Of a stretch of DNA of 64,000 nt, positions 42,261 to 51,154 are shown piece by piece (position 1 is the first letter of the stretch; each line of letters begins with the position of its first letter). A program made the position numbers and the translations under genes. This DNA is from Allobosea sp. ASV33. GTDB lineage: Bacteria; Pseudomonadota; Alphaproteobacteria; Rhizobiales; Beijerinckiaceae. The stretch lies in the NCBI RefSeq assembly GCF_016428755.1, contig NZ_JAELTI010000008.1, forward strand, positions 27,747 to 91,746, read 5' to 3'. A model generated the notes under the pieces. It saw only the letters and a list, made by a program, of their open reading frames with translations. It made no database searches and had not been told where the DNA came from.

Positions 42261-43210
42261 CAGGCCGTCCTCAGCCGGGGGTCGATCAGCGCATAGGCGA
42301 AATCGACGAGGGCGTTGACCAGCACGAAGCCGACGGTGATGACGAGGATCGTGGCCTGGACCAGCGGATAGTTGCGCTCGGCGATGGCGCCGAGGATCAG
42401 GCGGCCGAGGCCGGGGATCGAGAAGACCTGCTCGACCACGATCGCGCCGCCGAGCAGATAGCCGGTCATGATGCCGACGCTGGTGACGAAGGGGATCAGC
42501 GCGTTGCGCAGGGCATGCCGATAAAGCACCGCCCGTTCGCCCAGCCCCTTGGCGCGGGCGGTGCGGATATAGTCCTGGCCGAGCGCATCGAGCATGGCGG
42601 TGCGCACCAGCCGCGAGAGGTTGGCGAGGATCGGCAGCGCCAGCGCGATCGCCGGCAGCAGGAGTCGCTGGAGGTTGCCGAGCGGGTCCTCGCTGAAGGG
42701 CACATAGCCGAGCGAGGCGAAGCTCGGCGCCAGCGTCGCGACCGTGATCAGCATGACGATGCCGAGCCAGAAGGAGGGGATGGTGAGCCCGGCGATGGCG
42801 CCGACGCGCAGCACGAGGTCGGCCCGTCCGCCGCGCCAATGCGCCATCAGGCAGCCGACCGGGATCGCAAGCCCCGCGCCGAGCACGAGCGCGAACAGCG
42901 TGAGCTGGAGCGTCGGCCAGATCTGGGCTCCGATCTCCTGCATCACCGGCCGGCCGGTCCAGATCGAGGTACCGAAATCGCCGCGCAGGGCATGGCTGAG
43001 CCAGACCCAGTATTGCTCCAGCAAGGGCCGGTCGAGCCCGAGCGCGCCGCGCATCGCGGCGATGCGCTCCGGCGTCACCTCGGTATTGGCGCCGAGCATG
43101 ATCGCCACCGCGTCGCCCGGGATCAGCCGGATCATCAGGAAGACGATCACGGAAATCCCGAACAGCACGATCACGAGGTCGAGGCTGCGCTGCAGCAGGT
43201 GACGGAGCAT
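42260..43210 (-). CDS. Peptide ABC transporter permease (DppB/OppB type)
   Basis: The 316-residue permease begins MLRHLLQRSLDLVIVLFGIS. It has the OppB features VFLMIRLIPGDAVAIMLG and coupling loop DYIRTARAKGLGERAVLYRH. It is 18 bases after the binding-protein gene. Transporters of this class import peptides; some take murein peptides or anhydro-muropeptides, which would suit the murA/anmK/murQ context. Confidence 0.9.
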   Translation of the reverse strand: MLRHLLQRSLDLVIVLFGISVIVFLMIRLIPGDAVAIMLGANTEVTPERIAAMRGALGLDRPLLEQYWVWLSHALRGDFGTSIWTGRPVMQEIGAQIWPTLQLTLFALVLGAGLAIPVGCLMAHWRGGRADLVLRVGAIAGLTIPSFWLGIVMLITVATLAPSFASLGYVPFSEDPLGNLQRLLLPAIALALPILANLSRLVRTAMLDALGQDYIRTARAKGLGERAVLYRHALRNALIPFVTSVGIMTGYLLGGAIVVEQVFSIPGLGRLILGAIAERNYPLVQATILVITVGFVLVNALVDFAYALIDPRLRTA

Positions 43211-43228
43211 GCCTCGACGTCGCCCCCG

Positions 43229-44758
43229 TTAGCGCAGGCTGGCGCGGCCGAGCGAGACCAGCGAGCGGTTGGCGTAGATGTCGTAGCCCTGCAGGTTGCT
43301 GCGCACCGCGCTGAACAGCGTGGGATAGGCGATATGCGCCGCAGGCCCGGTGCAGCCCAGAATCTTCTGCGCGTCGCGATAGGCGGCCTGGCGCGCCGGC
43401 TTGTCCAGCGTCGCGCGACCCTTGTCGAGCAGCGCGTCGAGCTCGGGGTTGCTGTACTTGAAGACGTTGGTCGAGCCGCCGGTGCGGAAGGCGCGGTAGA
43501 AGTAATCGTCCGGCTCGATGCTGCCGGCATTGGTCGAGGCGAAGAGGTCGAAATTCGAGTTGCGCCAGTCCTGCACGAACTGACCGAGCTCGGGGTTCTT
43601 CAGCTCGACCTTGAAGCCGGCCTTGCCGAGCTGCTGCTGCACCACCTGCGCGATGTCGCGGATGTCCTGCCGCGGCAGCACGGTCATGCTGACCGCGACC
43701 GGCGTCGCGACGCCGGCCTCCTTGAGCAGGGCCTGCGCCTTGGCAGGATCATAGGCGTAGCAGGGCAGGTCCTTCACATCGACGGCCCAGTCCTTCAGCA
43801 CGGCCGGGAGCGGAGCTGCCGGCGCGCCGCTGCCGAACAGAGCGGCGTCGATGATCTCCTTGCGGTTCAGCGCGTAGTTCAGGGCTTCGCGCACCTTCGC
43901 ATTGTCGAAGGGCGGCTTCGACGTGTTCATGCCGATCAGCGTGTAGGCGAGCTCGGTCGTCTCCTGCATCGCGACATTCGGCTTGCCCTTGAGCTGGAGC
44001 GCCGTCGCCGCATCGATATGCGGCAGCAGCGCGAACTGGCCGTTGCCGATGCCAACCTGACGAGTCGCCGCTTCCGGCACGAAGTTGAACTTCACGCCCG
44101 CAAGCTTGACCTCGGCCGCGTTCCAGTAGCCGGCATGCTTGGCGAGACGGATGAAGCCGTTCGGCTGCCATTCCTCGAACTTGAACGGGCCGGTGCCGAC
44201 GGGCGCGCGCTGCAGCGCGTCCTTGTTGGTCTCTAGCCCACGCGGCACGATGGCGATGCCGGTCAGCGAGGCGAGCAGCGGCGCGGAGGGCTCCTTGAGC
44301 TTCAATTCCAGCGTCGTCGCATCGACGGCGGTCGCGCTTTCCATCGCGGAAAGGCGGCTGGCGAGCGGCGAGCCGACATCCTTCGACAGCACGCGGCGCA
44401 GCGACGAGGCAACGTCTTCCGCCTCCATCGGCTTGCCGTCATGGAAGGTGACGCCGGGGCGCAGCTTGAAGGTCACCGTCTTGCCGTCGGCCGAGGCGGT
44501 CCAGGACTGGGCGAGCCCCGGGATGATGTTGAGGTCCTTGTCGAGGGCGGTCAGGCCCTCGTAGATCGGGCCGAGCACGATCTGGGAGGAGGCGAAGGCC
44601 GTGACGATATGCGGATCGAGCCCGGCGGGCGAAGCCTCGACGGCGACCTCCAGCATTTGAGCGGAAGCCGTGCCCGCGAGCAGCGCGAAGGCTGCCGCGG
44701 CGACGCTGTAACGCAGGGCGCGGCGCAGCCCGGAACCCTGTTTCACGACATGAAGCAT
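43229..44758 (-). CDS. Peptide/muropeptide ABC substrate-binding protein (SBP family 5)
   Basis: The 509-residue SBP_bac_5 protein has a signal peptide (SVAAAAFALLAGTASA), then MLEVAVEASPAGLDPHIVTA. The start at 44758 has AGGAGGGG upstream and removes 23 unsupported residues. It heads a minus-strand operon ending in the BadF-type kinase. The class binds di- to oligopeptides, nickel or glycopeptides. With murA, anmK and murQ around it, a murein-derived ligand is likely but not shown. Confidence 0.88.
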   Translation of the reverse strand: MLHVVKQGSGLRRALRYSVAAAAFALLAGTASAQMLEVAVEASPAGLDPHIVTAFASSQIVLGPIYEGLTALDKDLNIIPGLAQSWTASADGKTVTFKLRPGVTFHDGKPMEAEDVASSLRRVLSKDVGSPLASRLSAMESATAVDATTLELKLKEPSAPLLASLTGIAIVPRGLETNKDALQRAPVGTGPFKFEEWQPNGFIRLAKHAGYWNAAEVKLAGVKFNFVPEAATRQVGIGNGQFALLPHIDAATALQLKGKPNVAMQETTELAYTLIGMNTSKPPFDNAKVREALNYALNRKEIIDAALFGSGAPAAPLPAVLKDWAVDVKDLPCYAYDPAKAQALLKEAGVATPVAVSMTVLPRQDIRDIAQVVQQQLGKAGFKVELKNPELGQFVQDWRNSNFDLFASTNAGSIEPDDYFYRAFRTGGSTNVFKYSNPELDALLDKGRATLDKPARQAAYRDAQKILGCTGPAAHIAYPTLFSAVRSNLQGYDIYANRSLVSLGRASLR

Positions 44759-44819
44759 GACACCCCTCCTGATGTGATGGACGGCGCCTGTTCCGACGCT
44801 CGTATGAACCGATCGCATA

Positions 44820-44837
44820 TGGACCACTTACGGACCA
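44820..44837 (-). promoter_or_regulatory. Candidate GntR operator, site 2 (SBP operon / anmK)
   Basis: Read on the minus strand, TGGTCCGTAAGTGGTCCA has the same two TGG half-sites 11 bases apart as the sites before the PP2C gene and murQ. It lies in the 157-base divergent gap between the SBP operon and anmK and could control both. A further TGTCCA half-site lies just upstream. Confidence 0.65.
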
Positions 44838-44915
44838 ATCTGGACAAGGCTTAGCCGATCGCCTAGAGCCGGTGCAAGCCTCGAAGCAACGACTTCGGGG
44901 GGTTGCAGGGGCGAA

Positions 44916-46031
44916 ATGACGATGCGTGACCTCGACAAGCCCGTATTGACCGCGATCGGCGTGATCAGCGGTACCTCGATGGACGCGATTGACGTCTCGA
45001 TCGTCGAGAGCGACGGGCGCGATCAGCTCCGCTTCGGCGCCGGGGCCGGGGCCGGCTACCCCTACCCGCCCGAGACGCGCCGCCAGCTGCAGGCGCTGGT
45101 CGCCGAGGCCGAGCGCGCGGTGACCGAGCCGCTGGTCGAGTTGGAGGCCGCCGTGACCGCGGCCCATCTCGACGCGGTCAGGCGCTTCATGGCCGAGCAG
45201 GGCATCAAGCCCGAAAGCGTCGATCTCGTCGGCCTGCATGGCCAGACCGTCTATCACCGTCCCGAGATCCGCTTCACCCGCCAGTTGATCGACGGGCCGG
45301 CCGTGGCGCAGGCCTTGGGCATCCCGACCGTCGATCGCTTCCGCCATGCCGATGTCGAGGCCGGCGGCGAAGGCGCGCCCTTTGCGCCGCTCTATCACCG
45401 CGCGCTGGCCCAGGGGCTGGAGCAGCCGGTGATGGTGCTGAACCTCGGCGGCGTCGGCAATGTCACCTATATCGACGGCGACGACGTAATCGCCTTCGAT
45501 ACCGGTCCGGCCAGCGCGATCCTCGACGATTTCGTCCTGCGCCGCCTCGGCAAGACCTATGATGCCGACGGCACGCTGGCGGCGAGCGGCACGGTCCGCG
45601 AGGACCTCGTCGCCGATTTCATGGTCAATCCCTATTTCGACCGGCCGGCGCCCAAGTCGCTGGACCGCAACGATTTCCACCGCCGCGCCCAGGTGGTCGA
45701 GGCGCTCTCGGATGCCGATGGCGCGGCGACGCTCGCGGCCTTCACAGTGGAGAGCGTGATCGATGCGCTCCGGCATGTGCCGAAGGCGCCGCGGCGCTGG
45801 CTGGTCACTGGCGGCGGCCGCCTGAACGGCCATTTCATGCGCCGCCTGCACGAGCGCCTCGGCGTGCCCGTCGAGCCGGTCGAGGCAGCCGGCTGGGCCG
45901 GCGACGTCATCGAGGCGCAGACCTTCGGCTATCTCGCGATCCGCTCGGTAAAGGGCCTGGCCCTCAGCCTGCCCGGCACGACCGGTGTGCCCTACCCCTT
46001 GACCGGCGGGCGGCTGAACCTGCCGGGCTAG
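44916..46031 (+). CDS. anmK: Anhydro-N-acetylmuramic acid kinase
   Basis: The 371-residue enzyme hydrolyses and phosphorylates 1,6-anhydroMurNAc to MurNAc-6-P. It has the family hallmark IGVISGTSMDAIDVSIVES, VGLHGQTVYHRPE, LNLGGVGNVTYI and FDTGPASAILDDF. A second ATG at 44922 would shorten it by two residues. It is divergent from the peptide SBP operon. Its product is the substrate of MurQ, encoded 1.1 kb downstream. Confidence 0.97.
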   Translation: MTMRDLDKPVLTAIGVISGTSMDAIDVSIVESDGRDQLRFGAGAGAGYPYPPETRRQLQALVAEAERAVTEPLVELEAAVTAAHLDAVRRFMAEQGIKPESVDLVGLHGQTVYHRPEIRFTRQLIDGPAVAQALGIPTVDRFRHADVEAGGEGAPFAPLYHRALAQGLEQPVMVLNLGGVGNVTYIDGDDVIAFDTGPASAILDDFVLRRLGKTYDADGTLAASGTVREDLVADFMVNPYFDRPAPKSLDRNDFHRRAQVVEALSDADGAATLAAFTVESVIDALRHVPKAPRRWLVTGGGRLNGHFMRRLHERLGVPVEPVEAAGWAGDVIEAQTFGYLAIRSVKGLALSLPGTTGVPYPLTGGRLNLPG

Positions 46032-46060
46032 GCTTCAGGTCGTTTCCAAGGAACCGCGAC

Positions 46061-46154
46061 GTCATCCCGGACAAGCGGCGAAGCCGCGCAGATCCGGGAT
46101 CCATCGCAGAGCTCCGGAGCCCTCCGATGCGTCCCGGGTCAAGCCCGGGATGAC
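46061..46154. repeat. Interspersed inverted-repeat element, copy R7
   Basis: This 94-base copy starts GTCATCCCGGACAAGC and ends CAAGCCCGGGATGAC. GGAACC before and GGTTCC after extend the terminal inverted repeat. It lies between the convergent anmK and EamA genes. Confidence 0.85.
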
Positions 46155-46183
46155 GAGGTGGTTCCGCGTCCAATCGGCAGGCT

Positions 46184-47074
46184 CTAGCGCCGGAGCAGCC
46201 AGCAGGCGCCGATGATCAGGACGGCGCCGAGCATGGCCTGCGGCGTCGGCATCTCCGAGAAGAAGACGAGGCCGATCATGATCGCCCAGATCAGCCCGGT
46301 ATATTCGACCGCGACCAGGCGGCTGGCCTCGCCGCGCGCGAAGGCCAGCGCCAAAGCGACATGGCCGGCAAGGCCCAGCGCGCCGATCAGGATGAAGGCC
46401 GGCCAATCGGCCGATGAGACCGGCGCCCAGAACAAGGCCGCGGGCAAGGCGAGGATCGCGGCGGGGATCGCCGACTGGAATAGCGCGATCGTCAGGGGCG
46501 GGTCGCCGCGCTTCGCCCGCTGGCGCAGCAATACGACGGAGAGCGCGTAGGCCACGGCGCAGCCGAGCACGGCGGCGATCCCGAGCGCCCGGCCCGGCGC
46601 GATTGCCTTGATACTGAAGCCGCCGGCCGTGACCATGACGCCGGCGAAACCGAGCGCCAGCGCCAGATAGACCATCGGCTTCGGCCGTTCGCCGAGCAAG
46701 GGGATGGCGATCAGCGCGACCAGCAACGGCGCGATGAAGGAGATGATGAAGACCTCCGCCAGCGGCAGAACGGAAAGTCCGTAGAAGAAGCCGAGCGTCG
46801 ACAGAGCGACCATGACGCCGCGCAGCAAATTGCCGGTGACGACGCCGCGGTCCGGCAACGGCGCGCGCAGAACAAGGAACAGCAAGGCTCCCATCGCCGC
46901 GGTCGCCGCGAAACGCAGGAAGGTGAGGTGCAAGGCGCTGTAGCGCGGCGAAAGCTCCTTCACGACGCCGTCCATCACTGTGAGCAGGGCGATGCCGACG
47001 AGCCCGAGCAGGAAGGGCGGGACGGCGGCGGTCAGGCGGGCGGGACGGGAAATCTGCGGTTCTGGCTGCGTCAT
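46184..47074 (-). CDS. EamA/DMT family transporter
   Basis: The 296-residue protein has ten hydrophobic segments in two EamA repeats (PLLVALIAIPLLGERPKPMV; EYTGLIWAIMIGLVFFSEMP). Such transporters move small metabolites, often exporting amino acids. It is divergent from murQ across 74 bases that hold the murQ promoter and operator. Its link to amino-sugar use is only positional. Confidence 0.88.
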   Translation of the reverse strand: MTQPEPQISRPARLTAAVPPFLLGLVGIALLTVMDGVVKELSPRYSALHLTFLRFAATAAMGALLFLVLRAPLPDRGVVTGNLLRGVMVALSTLGFFYGLSVLPLAEVFIISFIAPLLVALIAIPLLGERPKPMVYLALALGFAGVMVTAGGFSIKAIAPGRALGIAAVLGCAVAYALSVVLLRQRAKRGDPPLTIALFQSAIPAAILALPAALFWAPVSSADWPAFILIGALGLAGHVALALAFARGEASRLVAVEYTGLIWAIMIGLVFFSEMPTPQAMLGAVLIIGACWLLRR

Positions 47075-47096
47075 GGCTTCCCTGTCCGCTTCCGGC

Positions 47097-47131
47097 TTGC
47101 TACTGGGCTAAAGTGGACTTAATTTGGTCTG
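47097..47131 (+). promoter_or_regulatory. murQ promoter with candidate GntR operator, site 3
   Basis: The -35 TTGCTA (47097-47102) and -10 TAATTT (47120-47125) are spaced by 17 bases. The operator-like TGGACTTAATTTGGTCTG (47114-47131) overlaps the -10 box, so a bound repressor would block polymerase. The two TGG half-sites are 11 bases apart, as at the other two sites. Confidence 0.7.
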
Positions 47132-47148
47132 GTCACAAGAGGCAGTTC

Positions 47149-48075
47149 ATGGCGACGGAAGATGTCAGCGCACGCTTTCAGGAGCTCGATGCCTGGGGCG
47201 ATCTCGATATCCTGAAGGCGCTCTACGAGGGCCAACTCGCGGCGGTCGCTGCGATTGCGACCTCCTTGCCGGCGATCGCCGAGGCCGTCGCCGCCGCGGT
47301 GCCCAGGCTCGAGGCCGGCGGGCGCCTGATCTATGCCGGCGCCGGCACCTCCGGGCGCATCGGCGTGCAGGACGGCGCGGAACTGACCCCCACCTTCGAC
47401 TGGCCGGAAGAGCGCCTCGGCTTCGCCATCGCCGGCGGCGACGAGGCGATTCTGCACGCGGTCGAGAATGCCGAGGATTCCGTCGATGACGGCACCGAAG
47501 CGATGCGCCGGATTAATATAGGTCCCAACGACGTCGTCATCGGCCTCGCCGCCAGCGGCCGCACGCCCTATACGCTCGCCGCGATCGGCGAGGCCAAGGC
47601 GCGGGGCGCCCTGACGCTCGGCATCGCCAACAACCGCGGCTCGGCCCTGCTGCGCACCGCCGATCTCGGCATCCTCATCGAGACCGGAGAGGAGGTCGTC
47701 GCCGGCTCGACCCGGATGAAGGCGGGCACCGCGCAGAAGATCGTGCTCAACCTGTTCTCGACCCTGCTGATGATCCGGATGGGCCGTGTCTATCGCGGGC
47801 TGATGGTCCATATGCGGGCGACCAACGCCAAGCTCAGGCACCGTGCGGCCGAGATGGTCGACATGATCACCGGCTGCGGCATCGAAGCCGCCGCCCGGCA
47901 TCTCGACCGCGCCCGTGGCGACGTCAAGCGCGCTGCGCTGCTCGCCAGCGGGGCCGATATCGCCCTCGCCGAGACCTTGCTCGCCCACCACCGCGGCAAT
48001 CTGCGCCTCGCTTTCGTCGATCTCGGCTCCAGGGCGACGGACAAGGCCCCGGCCGCATCCAGGGCGGCGCCGTGA
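47149..48075 (+). CDS. murQ: N-acetylmuramic acid 6-phosphate etherase
   Basis: The 308-residue SIS-domain lyase removes D-lactate from MurNAc-6-P to give GlcNAc-6-P. Motifs include RLIYAGAGTSGRIGVQDGAE, GLAASGRTPYTLAA, EVVAGSTRMKAGTAQK and the C-terminal helical domain. The start at 47149 has AGAGG upstream; the longer open frame from 47113 runs through the promoter. It is the first gene of a tight operon murQ-GntR-SIS-nagA with overlapping stops and starts. Confidence 0.96.
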   Translation: MATEDVSARFQELDAWGDLDILKALYEGQLAAVAAIATSLPAIAEAVAAAVPRLEAGGRLIYAGAGTSGRIGVQDGAELTPTFDWPEERLGFAIAGGDEAILHAVENAEDSVDDGTEAMRRINIGPNDVVIGLAASGRTPYTLAAIGEAKARGALTLGIANNRGSALLRTADLGILIETGEEVVAGSTRMKAGTAQKIVLNLFSTLLMIRMGRVYRGLMVHMRATNAKLRHRAAEMVDMITGCGIEAAARHLDRARGDVKRAALLASGADIALAETLLAHHRGNLRLAFVDLGSRATDKAPAASRAAP

Positions 48076-48905
48076 GCGAGACCTCTCCCGGACGCGGCTC
48101 GCGGCGTCCGCGTGAGGCCGCCTCCGGGACCGCGCTCGAAGCGATGCCGGCCAAGCAGCAGGCGATCCTGCAAGCCCTGGCCGGCGACGATCCGACACCG
48201 CGCTATCTCAGGCTTGCCGGCGCCTTGTCGCGCCTGATCGAGAGCGACGTCTTCCAGCCGGGCGATGCCGTGCCCTCGGAGCGGGACCTGGCGCAGCTCA
48301 CCGGCTATGCCCGCGTCACCGTGCGCAACGCCATCGACGAGCTCATCCGCAGCGGCACGCTTTCGCGCCGGCATGGCTCGGGCACCTTCGTCGCCTCGCG
48401 CATCGAGCAACCGCTCTCGGTGCTGGCGAGCTTCTCGACCGATATCGAGAATCGCGGCGGCCGGCCTGGCTCGGTCTGGCTGTCGAAGGAGATTGCCCGG
48501 CCGAAACCGCAGGAATCGATGGCGCTCGGTCTCGGCCCCGGCGACAGCGTCGTCCGCCTCACCCGCGTCCGCACCGCCGATGGCGAGCCCCTGGCGATCG
48601 AGTGCGCGGTGGTGCCGGCAAGCATCCTGCCCTCGCCGGATCTGATCGAGATGTCGCTCTATGCGGCGCTCGCCCAGCGCGGCGCCGTGCCGGCCCATGG
48701 CGTGCAGCGCATCCATGCCGGCCTCGCCACCGCCGACGAGGCCAAACACCTCGGCGTGCCGCCCGGCAGCGCCCTGCTCCGGATCGAGCGCCGCGCCTTC
48801 CTCGCCAACGGCAAGCCGGTCGAGTTCACGGTCTCCGCCTATCGCGGCGACCGCTACGATTTCGTCGCGACCCTCAAGGGGGAAGCCATGGGGCCGCAAT
48901 CATGA
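48072..48905 (+). CDS. GntR/HutC (UTRA) transcriptional regulator of amino-sugar genes
   Basis: The 277-residue protein has a GntR winged helix at about residues 45-110 (AVPSERDLAQLTGYARVTVR, HGSGTFVA). A UTRA effector domain follows, resembling NagR/NagQ/DasR-type regulators that sense GlcN-6-P or GlcNAc-6-P. It starts at GTG 48072 inside the murQ stop and overlaps the SIS gene by four bases. I infer it binds the three TGG-type sites in this window. About 40 extra N-terminal residues precede the usual HTH start. Confidence 0.88.
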   Translation: MSETSPGRGSRRPREAASGTALEAMPAKQQAILQALAGDDPTPRYLRLAGALSRLIESDVFQPGDAVPSERDLAQLTGYARVTVRNAIDELIRSGTLSRRHGSGTFVASRIEQPLSVLASFSTDIENRGGRPGSVWLSKEIARPKPQESMALGLGPGDSVVRLTRVRTADGEPLAIECAVVPASILPSPDLIEMSLYAALAQRGAVPAHGVQRIHAGLATADEAKHLGVPPGSALLRIERRAFLANGKPVEFTVSAYRGDRYDFVATLKGEAMGPQS

Positions 48906-49933
48906 GCCTTACCGACCGGCCGGTCTCGCGCATGTCGCGCGAGGTCGCGGAAATCCCGCAAGCCGCCGCCCGCCTGCTGGATGAGGGGTGGGAGACGATC
49001 GCGCGGGTCGCAGCGGCACTCGACATGAACAGCATCAGCCATGCGGTGGTCAGCGGTCGCGGCAGCTCCGGCCATGCCGGCACGCATTTGCGCTACCTCA
49101 TCGAAACGCGCCTCGGCCTCAGCGCCGCGCCCGCCGCCCCCTCGGTGGTGACGCGCTATGGCGCGAACCCGCGCCTTGGGGAAGCGCTCTATATCCTGAT
49201 CTCGCAATCCGGCCGCAGCCCCGACCTGGTCACGGCCGCCGAGCAGGCGACGGCCGCCGGCGCGCAGACCATCGCCATCGTCAACGACGCGGACTCGCCC
49301 GCAGCGCGGGCCTGCCGCTATGTGATCCCGGTCGCCGCCGGCCCCGAGCTCGCCGTCGCCGCGACCAAGACGGTGATCAACACCATGCTCGCCGGCCTGC
49401 TGCTGGTCGCCGCCCTTGCCGAGGACAAGGCACTCGCCGCCGCGACGCAGGCCGCGCCCGAGCGGTTGTCGCAGGCCCTCGCGTTCGACTGGTCGCCCTG
49501 GGCGCGGCGCCTCTCTCCCGCCCCCGCCGGTTTCGTGATCGGGCGCGGGCTCAGCCTCGGCCCCGCCCGCGAGGCGGCCCTCAAGGCAGCCGAGGTTCTC
49601 GGCGTACCGGTTCTCGCCTATAGCGCCGCCGAGGTCCTGCACGGGCCGAAGGCGGCGATCCGCGGCGAGCATCCGATCCTCGGGCTCAATGCCGGCGGCG
49701 AGGTGTCCGACAGCATCGAGGACGCGCTGGCGACGCTGGCCTGGCAGGGCAGCCCGGTCTTCTCGGGCTCCGGGCCGCAACCGACCCTCCCCGGCCTCGG
49801 CCCGGGCGAACCGGCGCTCGACGCCGTCGCGCTGCTGGTCCCGGTCTATCGTGCGCTCGAAGCGGAAGCCGCCCGGCTCGGCCGCAACGTCGACAGCCCG
49901 CCCGGCCTGCTCAAGGTCACGGAGACGCTCTGA
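48902..49933 (+). CDS. Double-SIS aminosugar isomerase/deaminase (NagB-II type)
   Basis: The 343-residue protein has two SIS domains like the isomerase half of GlmS: VVSGRGSSGHAGTHLRYL, YILISQSGRSPDLV, AVAATKTV and SAAEVLHGPKAAI. In nag operons such proteins act as glucosamine-6-phosphate deaminases, replacing classical NagB. The position between the GntR gene and nagA supports this: GlcN-6-P from NagA would go to fructose-6-P. The stop overlaps the nagA start (TGATG). Confidence 0.88.
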   Translation: MSLTDRPVSRMSREVAEIPQAAARLLDEGWETIARVAAALDMNSISHAVVSGRGSSGHAGTHLRYLIETRLGLSAAPAAPSVVTRYGANPRLGEALYILISQSGRSPDLVTAAEQATAAGAQTIAIVNDADSPAARACRYVIPVAAGPELAVAATKTVINTMLAGLLLVAALAEDKALAAATQAAPERLSQALAFDWSPWARRLSPAPAGFVIGRGLSLGPAREAALKAAEVLGVPVLAYSAAEVLHGPKAAIRGEHPILGLNAGGEVSDSIEDALATLAWQGSPVFSGSGPQPTLPGLGPGEPALDAVALLVPVYRALEAEAARLGRNVDSPPGLLKVTETL

Positions 49934-51045
49934 TGGCGGCAACCCGGCAGGCCTGGCGCGCCAGGCGCCTGTTCGACGGAACGCAGATCCTGGACGACCG
50001 GGTCGTCGTCGCCGAGGACGGCATCGTCAGCGCGATCCTCGCAGCCGATGGGAAGCCCGACTGCCAGGTCGAGACCCTGCCCGAGGAGGTCGTGCTGGCG
50101 CCGGGTTTCATCGACATCCAGGTCAATGGCGGCGGCGGCGTGATGCTGAACGACAGCCTCTCCGTCGAGGGCATCGCCACGATCGCGGCCGCCCATGCCC
50201 GCTTCGGCACGCGCTTCCTGCTGCCGACGCTGATCAGCGCCAGCCGCGCCGATATCGCCCGCGCGATAGCCGCGACCCGGGACGCCATCGCGCAGGGCGT
50301 GCCGGGCATTCTCGGCGTGCATCTCGAAGGCCCCTTCATCAATCCCGCACGCAACGGCGCCCACCCGCTCGCCAATCTGCTGCGGCCGGAACCGTCCGAT
50401 ATCGATCTGCTGGCATCGCTGGGCTCTGCCGGCGCGACGCTGGTGACGCTGGCGCCCGAATGCGTGCCGGAAGGCTTCATCCGCGCCCTGGTCGATCGCG
50501 GCGTCAGGGTCTGTGCCGGCCATAGCAATGCCACCGCGGCGGAGATGGCCCGCGGCCACGCCGAGGGCCTTTCCGGCGCGACCCACCTCTTCAATGCCAT
50601 GTCCCAGCTCGGCTCGCGCGAACCCGGCGTGGTCGGCGCTGCGATGTCGGATCTCGGTCTCGCCGCCGGCATCATCGCCGACGGCCACCATGTCGCCTGG
50701 CCCTCCTTCCAAGCGGCCTTCCGCGCCATCGGTCCACGGCGGATGATGCTGGTCACCGACGCGATGGCGACGATCGGCTCGCCGCGCGACGCTTTCGAGC
50801 TGTTCGGCGAGACGATCCGGGTCAGCGAAGGCCGACTGGTCAATGCCGAAGGCCGGCTCGCCGGCGCTCATCTCGACATGAACACCGCGATCCTCAACGC
50901 ACACCGCCATGGCGGCGCCACCTTGGCCGAGGCCTTGGCCATGGCGAGTTCCGCACCGGCGGCCTATCTCGGCCTCTCCCACAGCCACGGCCGGATCGCG
51001 CCGGGCCGGAAGGCGATCTTCTCCATCCTGCCGGTAGCGGCCTGA
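49933..51045 (+). CDS. nagA: N-acetylglucosamine-6-phosphate deacetylase
   Basis: The 370-residue amidohydrolase removes acetate from GlcNAc-6-P. It has PGFIDIQVNGGGG, GVHLEGPFINPARNGAH (metal Glu), CAGHSNATAAE, ATHLFNAMSQLGSREPG, VTDAMATIG with the catalytic Asp, and LAGAHLDM. It is the last gene of the murQ operon. Together with anmK, murQ and the SIS enzyme it completes conversion of anhydroMurNAc to fructose-6-P. Confidence 0.96.
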   Translation: MAATRQAWRARRLFDGTQILDDRVVVAEDGIVSAILAADGKPDCQVETLPEEVVLAPGFIDIQVNGGGGVMLNDSLSVEGIATIAAAHARFGTRFLLPTLISASRADIARAIAATRDAIAQGVPGILGVHLEGPFINPARNGAHPLANLLRPEPSDIDLLASLGSAGATLVTLAPECVPEGFIRALVDRGVRVCAGHSNATAAEMARGHAEGLSGATHLFNAMSQLGSREPGVVGAAMSDLGLAAGIIADGHHVAWPSFQAAFRAIGPRRMMLVTDAMATIGSPRDAFELFGETIRVSEGRLVNAEGRLAGAHLDMNTAILNAHRHGGATLAEALAMASSAPAAYLGLSHSHGRIAPGRKAIFSILPVAA

Positions 51046-51154
51046 TCGACCCGATGCGATCGCGCCAAACAGCGGGTCCGTCATTGGAATGAGGACAGGC
51101 CGGGGCGGCACGCGCTAGCCTGGCCATCCACTCGCGGATCGAAGGGGATGGATC

